A DNA stretch of 35,394 bases from a virus: positions 1 to 35,394 of the IMG/VR virus record IMGVR_UViG_3300005265_000046; one strand, 5' to 3'. Positions 7,403 to 15,439 of the stretch are shown piece by piece. The notes below the pieces were generated by a model, which was not told the origin of the DNA, made no database searches, and saw only the letters and a list, made by a program, of their open reading frames with translations. The position numbers and the translations under genes are program-made. Positions within the stretch are counted from its first letter, which is position 1. Each line of letters opens with the position of its first letter.

Positions 7403-8206
7403 TTACTCCTGCACGCCATATACATGGTCTTTCATTACGACTTCCGCATACAGCGCACCATTTCCGCCAATATTAACAGACCCGCCTGGGCTAAGGTAAT
7501 TTCGCAACGGCGTCAGGTGTGGATAACCATCTCCCTGGCAATAACTCTGGATTATTCGCAAATTAGTAGCCCCTTCAGGATAATCCAAAGTTTTGTCGCT
7601 GGTTAACTTAGTCGCTTCCGCATTCAAATTGCAAACGTAAGAGTGGTTGGGATTAACAAAGATGTAGTTATCCGATGTTGATGGTGTTGAAGGCAGCGCT
7701 GGAATAGTAAAAGTAGTAGTAGTATTGGCAGTAATCATCCTTAAGCAATTTTCTAATCCAGATGTGCTGCAGTTCTTAAACAACACCCAATAACCATCCA
7801 AACCGTTGGCATCAATATTGGAAAGCGACTCGTAGATAGTCGTAGTAGTAGAATTGGATTCCACGGCAATGTCGTCTCCTGTAGAACTATCTACCTCTGC
7901 CAGATACACAGCAAACGGATTGATAATAACCTTCCCAAGATAAACACCAGAAGTGTTGTCTACTGTCCTATTAGGAGTAGTCCCACCACTTTCATAGGTG
8001 CTTTCGGTAAGGATACCAATCGCATTTATGGCTGTGTTTGCGGCAGTGTTGCTAACAGCAGATACAGCACTAATTCCGCCATCGGCAGTGTTGTTGTCTG
8101 AAGTTCCCAACATCAGTAATTCCCCGTTAGCCAACGAAGCTGAATCGTAAACAGGAATATCCCTGATAATGGGGTCTGCGTGCGTTAAATCAAAAGCCCA
8201 TCTCAT
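7403..8206 (-). CDS. Putative capsid-associated decoration protein
   Basis: This 267-residue protein has a strong ribosome site (GGAGGTTAAA). It is a Ser/Thr/Asn/Ala-rich, beta-rich protein. The N-terminus (DPIIRDIPVYDSASLANGEL) resembles head-decoration proteins that precede capsid genes, and an Asn-Thr-rich middle forms probable beta loops. The C-terminal YLSPGGSVNIGGNGALYAEV segment looks like a structured strand pair. It is encoded directly upstream of the major capsid gene in the transcript, the usual place of a decoration/stabilisation protein. Assigned from context, moderately sure. Confidence 0.5.
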   Translation of the reverse strand: MRWAFDLTHADPIIRDIPVYDSASLANGELLMLGTSDNNTADGGISAVSAVSNTAANTAINAIGILTESTYESGGTTPNRTVDNTSGVYLGKVIINPFAVYLAEVDSSTGDDIAVESNSTTTTIYESLSNIDANGLDGYWVLFKNCSTSGLENCLRMITANTTTTFTIPALPSTPSTSDNYIFVNPNHSYVCNLNAEATKLTSDKTLDYPEGATNLRIIQSYCQGDGYPHLTPLRNYLSPGGSVNIGGNGALYAEVVMKDHVYGVQE

Positions 8207-8253
8207 TTTAACCTCCTATAGGGTTTGCCCTATCTTGCAAGTAATAGGTTTTC

Positions 8254-8544
8254 CTATTGCTTGCGTTTTGTTTTCCACTTATCAACGAGATTGGTAAAGA
8301 AAGGCGCCCTGTAAGGAGCGTAAGGATGGAAATTAGGATTATTAGAAAAATCATATTGGATAGTTTGCTTGCAATTTTTACATCTGTATTGAATTCTGGT
8401 CGGTGTGATTTGCTGCACAAACTCCCAATTAGATTTCTTCTTCCCGTCGGGGTTGCAAATGGGACAATTCAACGGAGTGCCAAAAGCCCCCCTATTGACT
8501 CTCATTCTTTGCGGAACCCCGCCACTAATAATTGTAATAGCCAC
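8254..8544 (-). CDS. Zinc-ribbon protein in the head module
   Basis: This 96-residue protein is read from GTG at 8544 after a GGCGAGGAG site; no better ATG is close. It carries one zinc ribbon: CPIC (about 27-30) and CKNC (about 55-58) with a beta hairpin between, followed by an aromatic, Pro-rich tail (NPNFHPYAPYRAPFF). It lies between the scaffold-like and decoration-like genes. A structural zinc-binding head component is possible. Another frame over the same bases (8208-8420) is rejected. Confidence 0.6.
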   Translation of the reverse strand: MAITIISGGVPQRMRVNRGAFGTPLNCPICNPDGKKKSNWEFVQQITPTRIQYRCKNCKQTIQYDFSNNPNFHPYAPYRAPFFTNLVDKWKTKRKQ

Positions 8545-8561
8545 TTTTGCTCCTCGCCAGC

Positions 8562-9485
8562 TCAGGCTGATTTCATGGATTGCAGATTTGCAGCATATTC
8601 CTCTTCGGTTAAACCTGCTTTTGCTGCAACTGCCTTTTGGGCTGGAGTAAGTTTGGCAGAGGTAGGAGCCTTTGGCGCAGAAGCAGTCTTCACTACTGGC
8701 GTGTTTGCCAATCTTTTTATCCGTTCTGCCTCTGCTTTTTTCCCTTTTTCAATAAGTGCATTTGCGTTCACTTTGCCACCTCCTCGTATTCCCAATTCTT
8801 CCTCCATAAGAATCATTGCTACTTTTGGCCCCTGTGGGCTATCAAGCAAGTAAGGATTTTCTTCAGCAATCCTATTAAACACTTGCGCCTTTTGAGTAGT
8901 CAAATCTAATTCTCTCTGCCCTGTCGCTGGGTTAATTTTGAACATATCAGGATGTTTTTCTTGCAGAACCTGCTGGTTAAGAGCAAATTCAGTATGAAAC
9001 TGCTTATACTGTTGCTTCACCTCCTGAATTTTGTCATTAACCCACGCCTGGGCTGACAACGGGTCTTTCTCATACCACTCGTCTAACTTATCAGACTGCT
9101 GTTGGGTAAGTCCGAGAACTTCCTTCACATTCACTTCGCCTATATCATAGGACGGAACGGAAGGCGTCCCCGTTTTCTCCAACAACTTAAGTTTACGCTC
9201 AAGACGCTTCTGTTTAGCATAAACCTCGTCAAACCTATCCTGAGGCACATAGTTCTTCTTTTCTTCCTCCGGCTTTGGCTCTTCTTCGGTTTCCGCTTCT
9301 TCTTCTGCCTCTTGAACACCCTCTGCCTTTGGTTCAACTTCTTCGGCAGACAAGTCAGGAACTACAACTGGAGGAGAAGTAGTCTCTGGCTCTGCGGGTT
9401 TTTGCGTTTCTTCGGGAGTTGCACCCTTGCCAGAAGGATCTACATTTTGCAATTCCTCCGGCACTTGCTGTTTTGCTTCTTCCAT
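8562..9485 (-). CDS. Putative scaffolding protein
   Basis: This 307-residue protein follows GGAGGCAAG. The first ~80 residues are very acidic and proline-rich (repeats of EE/PE). A coiled-coil core comes next (DEVYAKQKRLERKLKLLEKTG), then a long helix-rich part with LTQQQSDKLDEWYEKDPL. The C-terminus is Ala/Lys-rich and ends LTEEEYAANLQSMKSA, a small basic helix as found in podovirus scaffolds that bind the coat protein. Position between portal and capsid is canonical. No protease triad is seen. Confidence 0.65.
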   Translation of the reverse strand: MEEAKQQVPEELQNVDPSGKGATPEETQKPAEPETTSPPVVVPDLSAEEVEPKAEGVQEAEEEAETEEEPKPEEEKKNYVPQDRFDEVYAKQKRLERKLKLLEKTGTPSVPSYDIGEVNVKEVLGLTQQQSDKLDEWYEKDPLSAQAWVNDKIQEVKQQYKQFHTEFALNQQVLQEKHPDMFKINPATGQRELDLTTQKAQVFNRIAEENPYLLDSPQGPKVAMILMEEELGIRGGGKVNANALIEKGKKAEAERIKRLANTPVVKTASAPKAPTSAKLTPAQKAVAAKAGLTEEEYAANLQSMKSA

Positions 9486-9525
9486 CTTGCCTCCATCAGC
9501 ACAGTTTCAAAGGAAAACTGAGAAC

Positions 9526-9750
9526 CTATATTTTTTGCCTTAATATCTGCCTTGCTCTTTCCCAAGTATCAAAGCAAGCCAAATGATATAACCACTTGCC
9601 GTCATTGTTGCGGATAGAACTTTTAATATCCTTATCCGCCTGGGCCTGCGCCTGCAGGAACCTCCTCTCCAACACCTCTATTCCCGGATGTCCCTTCAGG
9701 TCTGCCAGCCATCTCGCCTCTATTTTCGCTTGCTTCTGCTGAATATTCAT
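9526..9750 (-). CDS. Small protein overlapping the portal gene's 3' end
   Basis: This 74-residue helical protein (MNIQQKQAKIEARWLADLKG; ends ERARQILRQKI) begins 119 bases inside the portal gene in another reading frame, after a GAGGCGTAA site. Its last 35 codons lie outside the portal gene in otherwise gene-free DNA. That and its plausible composition argue for a real gene. A portal-associated or scaffold-assisting role is a guess. Confidence 0.5.
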   Translation of the reverse strand: MNIQQKQAKIEARWLADLKGHPGIEVLERRFLQAQAQADKDIKSSIRNNDGKWLYHLACFDTWERARQILRQKI

Positions 9751-11806
9751 TTACGCCTCTTTGTGCCAATTGTGCTTGAAACTGTTGCTGCATTTGCCGC
9801 AAGGATAACTCTTGCGTTTCAGCAATGTGCTGCAACAGCAACGCCTGATAATTAGGGGGGGCTTGCTTAAATCTATCAGTCTGCACCTGAGCGGCGTGCG
9901 CCACCAAGTGCTGCATAGCATTTTCTTGAGGGGATACCTCCACCCGCCTCCCTGCCATCATTGCGTTAAATTCTTCTTCGGCATCTTGGTTAATTGTCGG
10001 CAGGCTTTCCGGTCTGGAGCCTATATATTTCTCTGGGTTCTCTTCGCCAAGCGCTTCCAGATAATCAGCCCGCAATTGCCACATTCTGGCTGGGTCAACA
10101 TTCACAAGCGGGTCGGCTATTAACGCTTGGTATTTTGCTATCATCATCTCTTGCTTAATCGCCAAATTAGCCGCCTCCATATCCACAATTAGATAAGCAA
10201 AATGCTGACCGATAATATCCCGTGCAGATAATCCCTCCGGGAATATCTGTTTGCCATCTTTGCCAACAATCGTTTCTGCCATACCAGGGGGCATATTCTC
10301 TTCGTAGAGCATTTTCAAGCGAGTAAGCAAATCAGCAACTATTCTGGCTACTCGTTTTGCGAGCAGGTTAAACTTTTGTTGCCCCTGCTGGATAATTGCC
10401 ATTGTCCCTGTGGCTGTCGCTCTGGTTTTGATGACATCGCTCTCCATGCCCGCCTGGTAAGCGCTAACGGAAGTCAATCGCTCTATTAAACCAAGAATAA
10501 CACGTTCTTCCTGGAAGGAATACTGAATGGCATTGGTAGAAATAGTTGGTATTAAAACATCATTTTTAGGGTCATCAGTAGGAATACACTGCGTTGGTCC
10601 CCATAGATGTTGCTCAGGGTCAAACCCCGAAGCAGGGCGATAAAATACAGGAGGAGCAATAGCAATGCTCCCTGCATCTACCCTCTGGTTATGAATAGCA
10701 TCCATCAACTTCTGAAGATGGCGCATTTGCTCGGGAACGCTTTTGCCGTAAATACTGCTACCTCTTCTAAAAAATGGTCTAATCAACCAGGGGCGGGTAT
10801 TAGTCTTGCTTCGGGCAACCAATGGATAACCTGAAAGGTAGGTCTTTGTTTCCCCGCAAACAAGAAATACGCATTCTTCCTCTACGCCGTCATCGTTATA
10901 ATCATACTTCCCATACCATTCCAGAAGTTCTGGCGAGTAGCGCCTGGTTTTTGCTGAAACCTGCATTAGCCCTGCGGCATCTAAACGGCTTCTTTCTGTG
11001 CCCTGCTTTTTTATAACAATTTCTCGCAAGGCTGATTCAAATTTCTCATCTATGTTCTTTATCAATTTTTTAGCCTGCATCTCCTTTAACTGCGAGTATT
11101 TATAATAAGTGAGATGTATAATGCTGTCGCAGGATTGCTCATCTTTTGCGTCATAGGGGAAGAGGCAGTTCTCCACAGGCACAAATTCCAAAGACGGGTT
11201 TTCAAAGATCTCTCTTTTAACTCTCTCCTCGTAAATTGTTTCTCCTGTTATTTCGTCTATATCCGTCTGCTCAACGGCTATAATATCCTTTTCCTGCCTG
11301 TCCCAAAACAGCTTTATGATGATAATCCCATCAATGAGCAACTGGTGGAGCAAAATATCTATAAAATCGTGCAATCCCTGGCGGTCTTCGTATATCTTTG
11401 CCTGCTCACATACCCAGCGCATAAATTTCCGCACTGCATTAACAGTCAAACCAGACGCTTTATTTTGCGGCCACCAATGGATGGCATCAGTATTCCAAAC
11501 CAACGGGAACAATTTTGCAGCCAGCAAATCAACTACCGCAGTGGTAACCATAGTGGAGATATTGCTGCAATTTTGCCAGGGCAAGTTTTTAGGCTCACGG
11601 ACGCCTTCGTAAAGTTTTATACTCTCCTTGCGGAGTTCCATATACTCCCTGCGAGAGCCCTCATAGTTCTCCTTATCAGCCAGAACCATCTCCACAATCT
11701 CCTGCTCCCGTTTTTTGCTGAAGTTGAACTGCAGAGATTGGTTTTCTTCCTTTTCGGCTTCGGAAACCTCCACTTTTTTTCTTTTGAAAAAATCTTTTAT
11801 TGCCAT
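9632..11806 (-). CDS. Portal protein
   Basis: This is 724 residues from ATG 11806, in a TGATG overlap with the upstream stop. It has the layout of podovirus-type portals: an N-terminal charged arm, a YEGVREPKNLPWQNCSN entry, an alpha/beta wing with VPVENCLFPYDAKDEQSCD, then RPWLIRPFFRRGSSIYGKSV and the long stem helices (MRHLQKLMDAIHNQRVDAG). A GTMAIIQQGQQKFNLL helix leads to a crown with QEMMIAKYQAL. The C-terminal ~70 residues are Gln/Ala-rich (QQQFQAQLAQRG) and disordered, ending GAGPGG. It forms the dodecameric DNA-entry ring with the terminase downstream of the same operon. Confidence 0.85.
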   Translation of the reverse strand: MAIKDFFKRKKVEVSEAEKEENQSLQFNFSKKREQEIVEMVLADKENYEGSRREYMELRKESIKLYEGVREPKNLPWQNCSNISTMVTTAVVDLLAAKLFPLVWNTDAIHWWPQNKASGLTVNAVRKFMRWVCEQAKIYEDRQGLHDFIDILLHQLLIDGIIIIKLFWDRQEKDIIAVEQTDIDEITGETIYEERVKREIFENPSLEFVPVENCLFPYDAKDEQSCDSIIHLTYYKYSQLKEMQAKKLIKNIDEKFESALREIVIKKQGTERSRLDAAGLMQVSAKTRRYSPELLEWYGKYDYNDDGVEEECVFLVCGETKTYLSGYPLVARSKTNTRPWLIRPFFRRGSSIYGKSVPEQMRHLQKLMDAIHNQRVDAGSIAIAPPVFYRPASGFDPEQHLWGPTQCIPTDDPKNDVLIPTISTNAIQYSFQEERVILGLIERLTSVSAYQAGMESDVIKTRATATGTMAIIQQGQQKFNLLAKRVARIVADLLTRLKMLYEENMPPGMAETIVGKDGKQIFPEGLSARDIIGQHFAYLIVDMEAANLAIKQEMMIAKYQALIADPLVNVDPARMWQLRADYLEALGEENPEKYIGSRPESLPTINQDAEEEFNAMMAGRRVEVSPQENAMQHLVAHAAQVQTDRFKQAPPNYQALLLQHIAETQELSLRQMQQQFQAQLAQRGVNEYSAEASENRGEMAGRPEGTSGNRGVGEEVPAGAGPGG

Positions 11807-11970
11807 CACTTACTCTTCTTGGCTTTTATGGGATAACAAACAGTCCTGCCACCCCGCTTTCCTGCTTTTCTGGTAACTGCGCAACGCAAAGTTTTCCCAT
11901 CTCTCTTAATAACTCTCCAACGAACTGCGCCTCCTCTTGCTTTTATCTTGCGTTCTGCACTTGCTGGCAT
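11806..11970 (-). CDS. Small basic hypothetical protein
   Basis: This is 54 residues from ATG 11970 after an AAAGGGGGAAT site; an extension to 11997 would start inside the previous gene. It is very basic, with KIKARGGAVRWRVIKRDGKT, CAVTRKAGKRGGRTVCYPIK and an AKKSK end. The two cysteines and basic strand pattern suggest a small beta-rich nucleic-acid-binding protein. It is coupled directly to the portal start. Confidence 0.5.
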   Translation of the reverse strand: MPASAERKIKARGGAVRWRVIKRDGKTLRCAVTRKAGKRGGRTVCYPIKAKKSK

Positions 11971-12152
11971 TATTCCCCCTTTTTTATCTCTACCCAAAAA
12001 CTTTTCCCGGCGTATTCTCTCTGCACTTCAAGCAAAGCACTAACATACTGACGGGAAACATCTAATTTTATTTTTCCACCATCGCCCATACCATCTAAAG
12101 TTATCGCACTTGCTGTCGGAGGTAAACTTGCTTCAAATTTTATCTTCTTCAT
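11970..12152 (-). CDS. Small hypothetical protein
   Basis: This 60-residue protein (MKKIKFEASLPPTASAITLD...KSFWVEIKKGE) reads as a small beta-rich domain with a central helix (VSRQYVSALLEVQREYAG). Its GAGGGGGGGTATGTCTAAATG start region is one copy of a repeat found again 80 bases upstream. It overlaps the next gene by one codon. Function unknown. Confidence 0.5.
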   Translation of the reverse strand: MKKIKFEASLPPTASAITLDGMGDGGKIKLDVSRQYVSALLEVQREYAGKSFWVEIKKGE

Positions 12153-12263
12153 TTAGACATACCCCCCCTCATAAATAAGAGCAAAAATACAATTAAACAG
12201 CATATATTTTTTCTCTTACTCCTTTACCTATTTAGACATACAATCTTCAAAAAATACAATTAA
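12150..12263 (-). repeat. Imperfect direct duplication upstream of the 60-residue gene
   Basis: Two units each hold a TTTAATTGTATTTTT block followed by a TATGTCTAAAT block: on plus-strand coordinates about 12229-12263 and 12150-12205. The second copy supplies the start region of the gene at 12152, while the first leads into a stop and an AGGTAAAGGAG. Looks like a recent local duplication of a gene-start or promoter segment. Confidence 0.5.
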
Positions 12264-12511
12264 AGCCCAAATTCCTTCCGTTTGCTACTCACATATTGCT
12301 GTGAGACGCCTATCGCTGCCGCTATCTGTTTTTCTGTCCAATTTAGTTTCAGCAGCACCCAAATCGCCTTTTCACGGGAGGTATTCCCAACTGCATCAGA
12401 ATATCTATTTTTCTTCAATCTCGGTTTAAAAATATGCAATCCCTCCTGTAATGCTTCTTGCCAAGTAATATGCTCCATTTTCAAAAATGGGCCTAAGGGG
12501 TTATTCTCCAA
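12260..12511 (-). CDS. Helix-turn-helix DNA-binding protein
   Basis: This protein has 83 residues from TTG at 12511, or 72 from ATG at 12478 (MEHITWQEAL). The C-terminal third is a clear HTH (NWTEKQIAAAIGVSQQYVSS), with the recognition helix rich in Q-Q-Y-V and preceded by an EKAIWVLLKL helix. Such sequences occur in sigma-4-like/XRE-type and resolvase-type regulators. Encoded just after the large terminase, it could regulate late genes or be a packaging accessory. No dimerisation domain is obvious. Confidence 0.6.
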   Translation of the reverse strand: MENNPLGPFLKMEHITWQEALQEGLHIFKPRLKKNRYSDAVGNTSREKAIWVLLKLNWTEKQIAAAIGVSQQYVSSKRKEFGL

Positions 12512-12590
12512 TTAGCTCTATATCCCCTTCTTTCCCACAAAAAACACGCTTCCTCCAAACTGAAAACTCTCTTCTGATTTTGCCTTCTAT
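12501..12590 (-). CDS. Possible 29-codon ORF with a non-canonical ATA start
   Basis: A textbook AGGAGGTGAGGC ribosome site at about 12591-12602 is followed at ideal distance by ATA rather than ATG. The frame IEGKIRREFSVWRKRVFCGK...ELIGE is well balanced and stops just before the HTH gene. A GTG a few bases upstream in another frame would sit inside the ribosome site and give a less plausible 34-residue peptide. Rare ATA/ATT starts exist, but this is tentative. Confidence 0.3.
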   Translation of the reverse strand: MEGKIRREFSVWRKRVFCGKEGDIELIGE

Positions 12591-12607
12591 GCCTCACCTC
12601 CTTTCTC

Positions 12608-12697
12608 TTACCTCCACCATCTAACACATTTAGCGGTTGCTGTCCATATAAGCAGCCCCCAAATCGCAATTGTAAAAATCAAACTTACCGCATCCAT
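12608..12697 (-). CDS. 29-residue single-span membrane peptide
   Basis: The ATG at 12697 follows AAGGAGGAGAGA. The protein MDAVSLIFTIAIWGLLIWTA... is one hydrophobic helix and ends with a basic CVRWWR cap. It is one of several very short membrane proteins in this genome. A lysis-related or membrane-anchoring role is possible; nothing in the sequence fixes it. Confidence 0.5.
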   Translation of the reverse strand: MDAVSLIFTIAIWGLLIWTATAKCVRWWR

Positions 12698-12719
12698 TCT
12701 CTCCTCCTTATTCCCTCCT

Positions 12720-14156
12720 TCAATACATTCCCCCTTGCGGACGATGCACTTTTAAAACACGATTGGTTGGGTTGTCCATTATTACGTATCTTGCGCAATC
12801 AGGGAAGTGCTTGTATTTCTCCTGCGGGCGCTCCTTCTGGGATTTAGTGTCCTTGCCCGCTTTCCAATCCTCATACATATAATGCGTCATTCCGTAAATC
12901 GTATTCTGCAAATCATCAAAGAAATATAGTTTAGGGTGGTTTCTCTCATCTATGGGCTTTGTTTCATCATAGTTTAACCACTCCCGAACTTTCTTATGCC
13001 CCGCAGGTATATCATCATTGGCGGGAGCAAATCTCATCGGGTATCCCTGCAGTCGGCTTTCTATTTCGTATTCCTCCTTAACTGTTCTACCAGAGTTGCC
13101 ATAGCGCTTCAAGCCGAAATTCGGGTCAATCAACCGCCGTGTTGCTCTACCATATTGGCGCTCTTTCTCAATTATCCGCTTTACAGTCTCTTTTGTCAAA
13201 TCAGTAGAAAAATCCTCATCGTAAAAATATAAATCACCTGTTGGGTCAAGAGCCGCCCACACCATAGCATTGGGCTGCCTGTCGTGTGGGTCAATAGCCA
13301 TCCATCTCGGCCAATGTTTCGGTATTGCAAAACGAGGTATTGTGTGTATCCCTCTCTTAAATTTTTTATAAACCAGCCCCCGCAGATACATAGGCCGCCC
13401 GTGCTGCCTCGCTTCCCTCTCCTCGTCATCATACGCAGAAATCATCTTCACAATATCTTCGTGCCTGAGGATGCCTCTGACGCCGTGCTCAATACAATTA
13501 TCCTCAATATCGGCATACAATATCTTCGCATCCATATCCGCCCGCTCAAAGAGAAACGCCGATTTCTGCAAAGGGGCGAGGGTTATAAAAATCTTCCCCC
13601 CAAACCTAAAACGGGCAACAGAGGCATTAAAAATTGTCTCTGGGATAAAATCGTCCATCCACAGCCAATCTAAAGTCGCCCCTTCAAACTGCTGTATCTC
13701 CTGTTCAGTAGTCAATAAATCAAAACTATGGGGGCCGACTTCGTATTTGCTGTAATACATCTTGCCTAATTTCCTCCGAGCATACCTATGGGGCGGGAGC
13801 CACTTCTTCAACTCGGGGTTAATGATATTGCTGATGATTTTCTCTGGGGCAATTATCCTGCCTACAAGAGGCTTCCGCCTAAACCTGCGGTAAAACGGCA
13901 AATCAAACCACTTATTCTGCGGGGACAGCAGCATATTCCCGATAAGATTGCACATTAAGGCTGTTTTCCCCACAGAATTAGCAGCGGAGAAGATGTAAAT
14001 AAACCCATCCCCAGCAGTCATTTTTACAAATTCCTCACATTTCCCGTTCGGGGTGTAATACTTCAGCGGGTTCAGCCGTTTTCGCCTCTCCAATTCTTCC
14101 TGAATATTCTCTAATTCTTTCAAGGAGTTCAATTTGTCTTCTCTCAAGTTCTTCAT
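12720..14156 (-). CDS. terL: Terminase large subunit (packaging ATPase/nuclease)
   Basis: This 478-residue protein has an N-terminal coiled-coil leader, then the ATPase. Its adenine/Walker A segment is IFSAANSVGKTALMCN (deviant P-loop, about 54-69), Walker B is LDWLWMDDF (about 160-168) and motif III is FITLAPLQKSA. The RNase H-like nuclease half has WMAIDPHDRQPNAMVWA (first Asp), ATRRLIDPNFG (second Asp) and a final HFPDCARYVIMD acidic cluster. The start overlaps the previous gene by 122 bases in another frame with a GAGGATGAGCG site. It drives DNA translocation at the portal. Confidence 0.9.
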   Translation of the reverse strand: MKNLREDKLNSLKELENIQEELERRKRLNPLKYYTPNGKCEEFVKMTAGDGFIYIFSAANSVGKTALMCNLIGNMLLSPQNKWFDLPFYRRFRRKPLVGRIIAPEKIISNIINPELKKWLPPHRYARRKLGKMYYSKYEVGPHSFDLLTTEQEIQQFEGATLDWLWMDDFIPETIFNASVARFRFGGKIFITLAPLQKSAFLFERADMDAKILYADIEDNCIEHGVRGILRHEDIVKMISAYDDEEREARQHGRPMYLRGLVYKKFKRGIHTIPRFAIPKHWPRWMAIDPHDRQPNAMVWAALDPTGDLYFYDEDFSTDLTKETVKRIIEKERQYGRATRRLIDPNFGLKRYGNSGRTVKEEYEIESRLQGYPMRFAPANDDIPAGHKKVREWLNYDETKPIDERNHPKLYFFDDLQNTIYGMTHYMYEDWKAGKDTKSQKERPQEKYKHFPDCARYVIMDNPTNRVLKVHRPQGGMY

Positions 14157-14622
14157 CGCTCATCCTCTCATATTTTTTAACTACATTGAAAGTCAAACTC
14201 GTAAGCTCGCCTTCTACTTCTTTGCGGGCTTCAACAAGGGCTTTAATCCTGTCCTCCCCTCTGCCCTCCTGATACATCTTTTCCAAACGCTCCAGCCTAA
14301 TGCGCTTATGGGCAATTGGCACTTCCCCAATCTGCCCTAAATACTCCTGCCTGCACTCCAGCATTTGCTCTCGGTGCTTCGGCAGTTTGAAAAAGTTCTC
14401 CACCTGCTTAACCTGCAGCTTCAATTGGTGCTTCTTGTTGACAATTTCAGTGATTTCCCTATCGGTAAAAAAACACCCCTTCAGCATGCATAGCTCATTT
14501 TGGACTTCCTTCTTGAAGGTTTGCCTTCTCCTGCCTCTGCCGTCAGGAGCAAGAAGCTTCTCGGAATCCTTGACGGCAATAAGGGCTTTCTTAACCTTAT
14601 TTGTTAACCGTTTTTTTCGCAT
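14035..14622 (-). CDS. Putative terminase small subunit
   Basis: This is 195 residues from ATG 14622 (after GGGGGTGAAA); ATG 14634 is also possible. It is basic at the N-terminus (MRKKRLTNKVKKALIAVKDS). Then comes a helix-turn-helix-like stretch (CFFTDREITEIVNKKHQLKLQ), a helical middle, and a long acidic/basic coiled coil (RIKALVEARKEVEGELTSL). The Phage terminase small-subunit class is DNA-binding N-terminus plus oligomerising helices, which this resembles, and it is directly upstream of the large subunit. Evidence is layout rather than sequence signature. Confidence 0.55.
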   Translation of the reverse strand: MRKKRLTNKVKKALIAVKDSEKLLAPDGRGRRRQTFKKEVQNELCMLKGCFFTDREITEIVNKKHQLKLQVKQVENFFKLPKHREQMLECRQEYLGQIGEVPIAHKRIRLERLEKMYQEGRGEDRIKALVEARKEVEGELTSLTFNVVKKYERMSDEELERRQIELLERIREYSGRIGEAKTAEPAEVLHPEREM

Positions 14623-14627
14623 TTTCA

Positions 14628-14780
14628 CCCCCATCTTTCCATTTTTCCTTTCTTTTTCTCCCACCTGTATCCCACTTTTTGGGTTTTCAAAACTCCACAA
14701 TGCCTAAAATCGCTTGTTTGACGGCTTAAATTGGCAAATAGACGGTGGGACGACCTCAGGACTTTCGCTGTCTCCATCTC
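14628..14780 (-). CDS. Possible 50-residue basic ORF before the small terminase
   Basis: An ATG at about 14780 follows AAGGGGGAAGAG. The frame reads METAKVLRSSHRLFANLSRQ, then a Lys/Arg-rich C-terminus, and its TGA overlaps the ATG region of the small terminase. It may be a real coupled gene or chance. The rest of the 14700-14920 gap holds poly-G/C runs and a GGTTGTAAAA...TTTTTAACC stem but no convincing promoter. Confidence 0.3.
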
Positions 14781-14919
14781 TTCCCCCTTGCTACATCTGG
14801 CATTTCCGCCATTTTTTTCCCTTTTAAAATGTTCCTACCTATATAAAGACCTTACCTGCGTCAAAACCCCCCCTAATTCGTCAAATTTGGTAGGTTAAAA
14901 ACGATTTTACAACCTCAGC

Positions 14920-15135
14920 CTAACCCACCTTTCGGACTGTGCCTTCATCCAATACTATATTTTTTAGCATTTCTTTAGGGATTAGCCCCTTTTCGTAGAA
15001 CTCTTTTCGGTGTTTTGGGCATAAAGTCATAGAATAGCCGTATTTTTTAACAAAAACAATCCTAACGTCTCCAAACCTTCTGCATTTCTCGCACCTGCAA
15101 GCCATATCAGGATAGCTTTTTTTTAGTTTTCCCAT
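14920..15135 (-). CDS. Small zinc-finger protein
   Basis: This 71-residue protein has four probable metal ligands: CRCEKC (about 13-18) and, after a short hairpin (VRIVFVKKYGYSMTLCPKHR), CPKH (about 39-42), a C2-CH arrangement. Its ribosome site region is a perfect tandem duplication (two GACAGGAGG units). It resembles the other zinc-ribbon microproteins of the middle region. Function not recognised. Confidence 0.6.
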   Translation of the reverse strand: MGKLKKSYPDMACRCEKCRRFGDVRIVFVKKYGYSMTLCPKHRKEFYEKGLIPKEMLKNIVLDEGTVRKVG

Positions 15136-15136
15136 T

Positions 15137-15218
15137 TAGACCTCCTGTCTTTTAGACCTCCTGTCTTTTTTGAATATGCTCTGGGAGGGGGGGTAATTTT
15201 GAATATGCTCTGGGAGGG
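15137..15218 (-). repeat. Two tandem duplications upstream of a zinc-finger gene
   Basis: On the plus strand TTTAGACCTCCTGTCT occurs twice back to back (about 15136-15166), giving the 71-residue gene two consecutive ribosome sites. Next to it TTTGAATATGCTCTGGGAGG occurs twice (about 15171-15190 and 15199-15218). Both look like fresh slippage or duplication events in an untranslated leader. Confidence 0.65.
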
Positions 15219-15240
15219 TAGATACTATACTTGAATACCC

Positions 15241-15258
15241 CACCCCCCCTTGCGGGGG
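15241..15258 (-). promoter_or_regulatory. Pure G-C hairpin after the 55-residue gene
   Basis: CCCCCCC TTGC GGGGGGG forms a seven-pair stem with a four-base loop about 14-31 bases past the stop at 15272. There is no T-run on the minus strand, so it is not a standard intrinsic terminator. It could stabilise the upstream mRNA end. Confidence 0.35.
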
Positions 15259-15271
15259 GGACATCCTCACC

Positions 15272-15439
15272 TCAAAAATCCTCCCGCCTTGCTTGTCCCG
15301 TTTTAATTAATAATTCTTCATATTCCTTTGTCTCTTCCTCTGTTAGCCAATCCCAGACGCTAAAGTCTCCTTTCTCGTCTGCATAAGTCACCAATGCGTT
15401 TTCGTATAGTTCCTCTAATCTCTCTTGTTCTTTTGTCAT
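15272..15439 (-). CDS. 55-residue acidic hypothetical protein
   Basis: The ATG at 15439 follows TAGGAGGTGATAAC. The protein MTKEQERLEELYENALVTYA... is acidic and helical with a FSVWDWLTEEETKEYEELL core and a basic RREDF end. The acidic, Trp-containing small-protein type is common among phage anti-host factors and DNA mimics, but this is inference only. Its leader contains the GAATGGTATAG-AGGAGGTG linker repeated elsewhere. Confidence 0.6.
   Translation of the reverse strand: MTKEQERLEELYENALVTYADEKGDFSVWDWLTEEETKEYEELLIKTGQARREDF

Noticed and set aside
8208-8420. Minus-strand frame overlapping the head zinc-ribbon gene
   Set aside because: It is a shifted frame inside the better-supported gene at 8254-8544 and has no ribosome site.
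9102-9521. Plus-strand open frames opposite structural and replication genes
   Set aside because: They lack ribosome sites and have compositions mirroring the real minus-strand genes (for example Phe/Leu-rich opposite Lys/Glu-rich).
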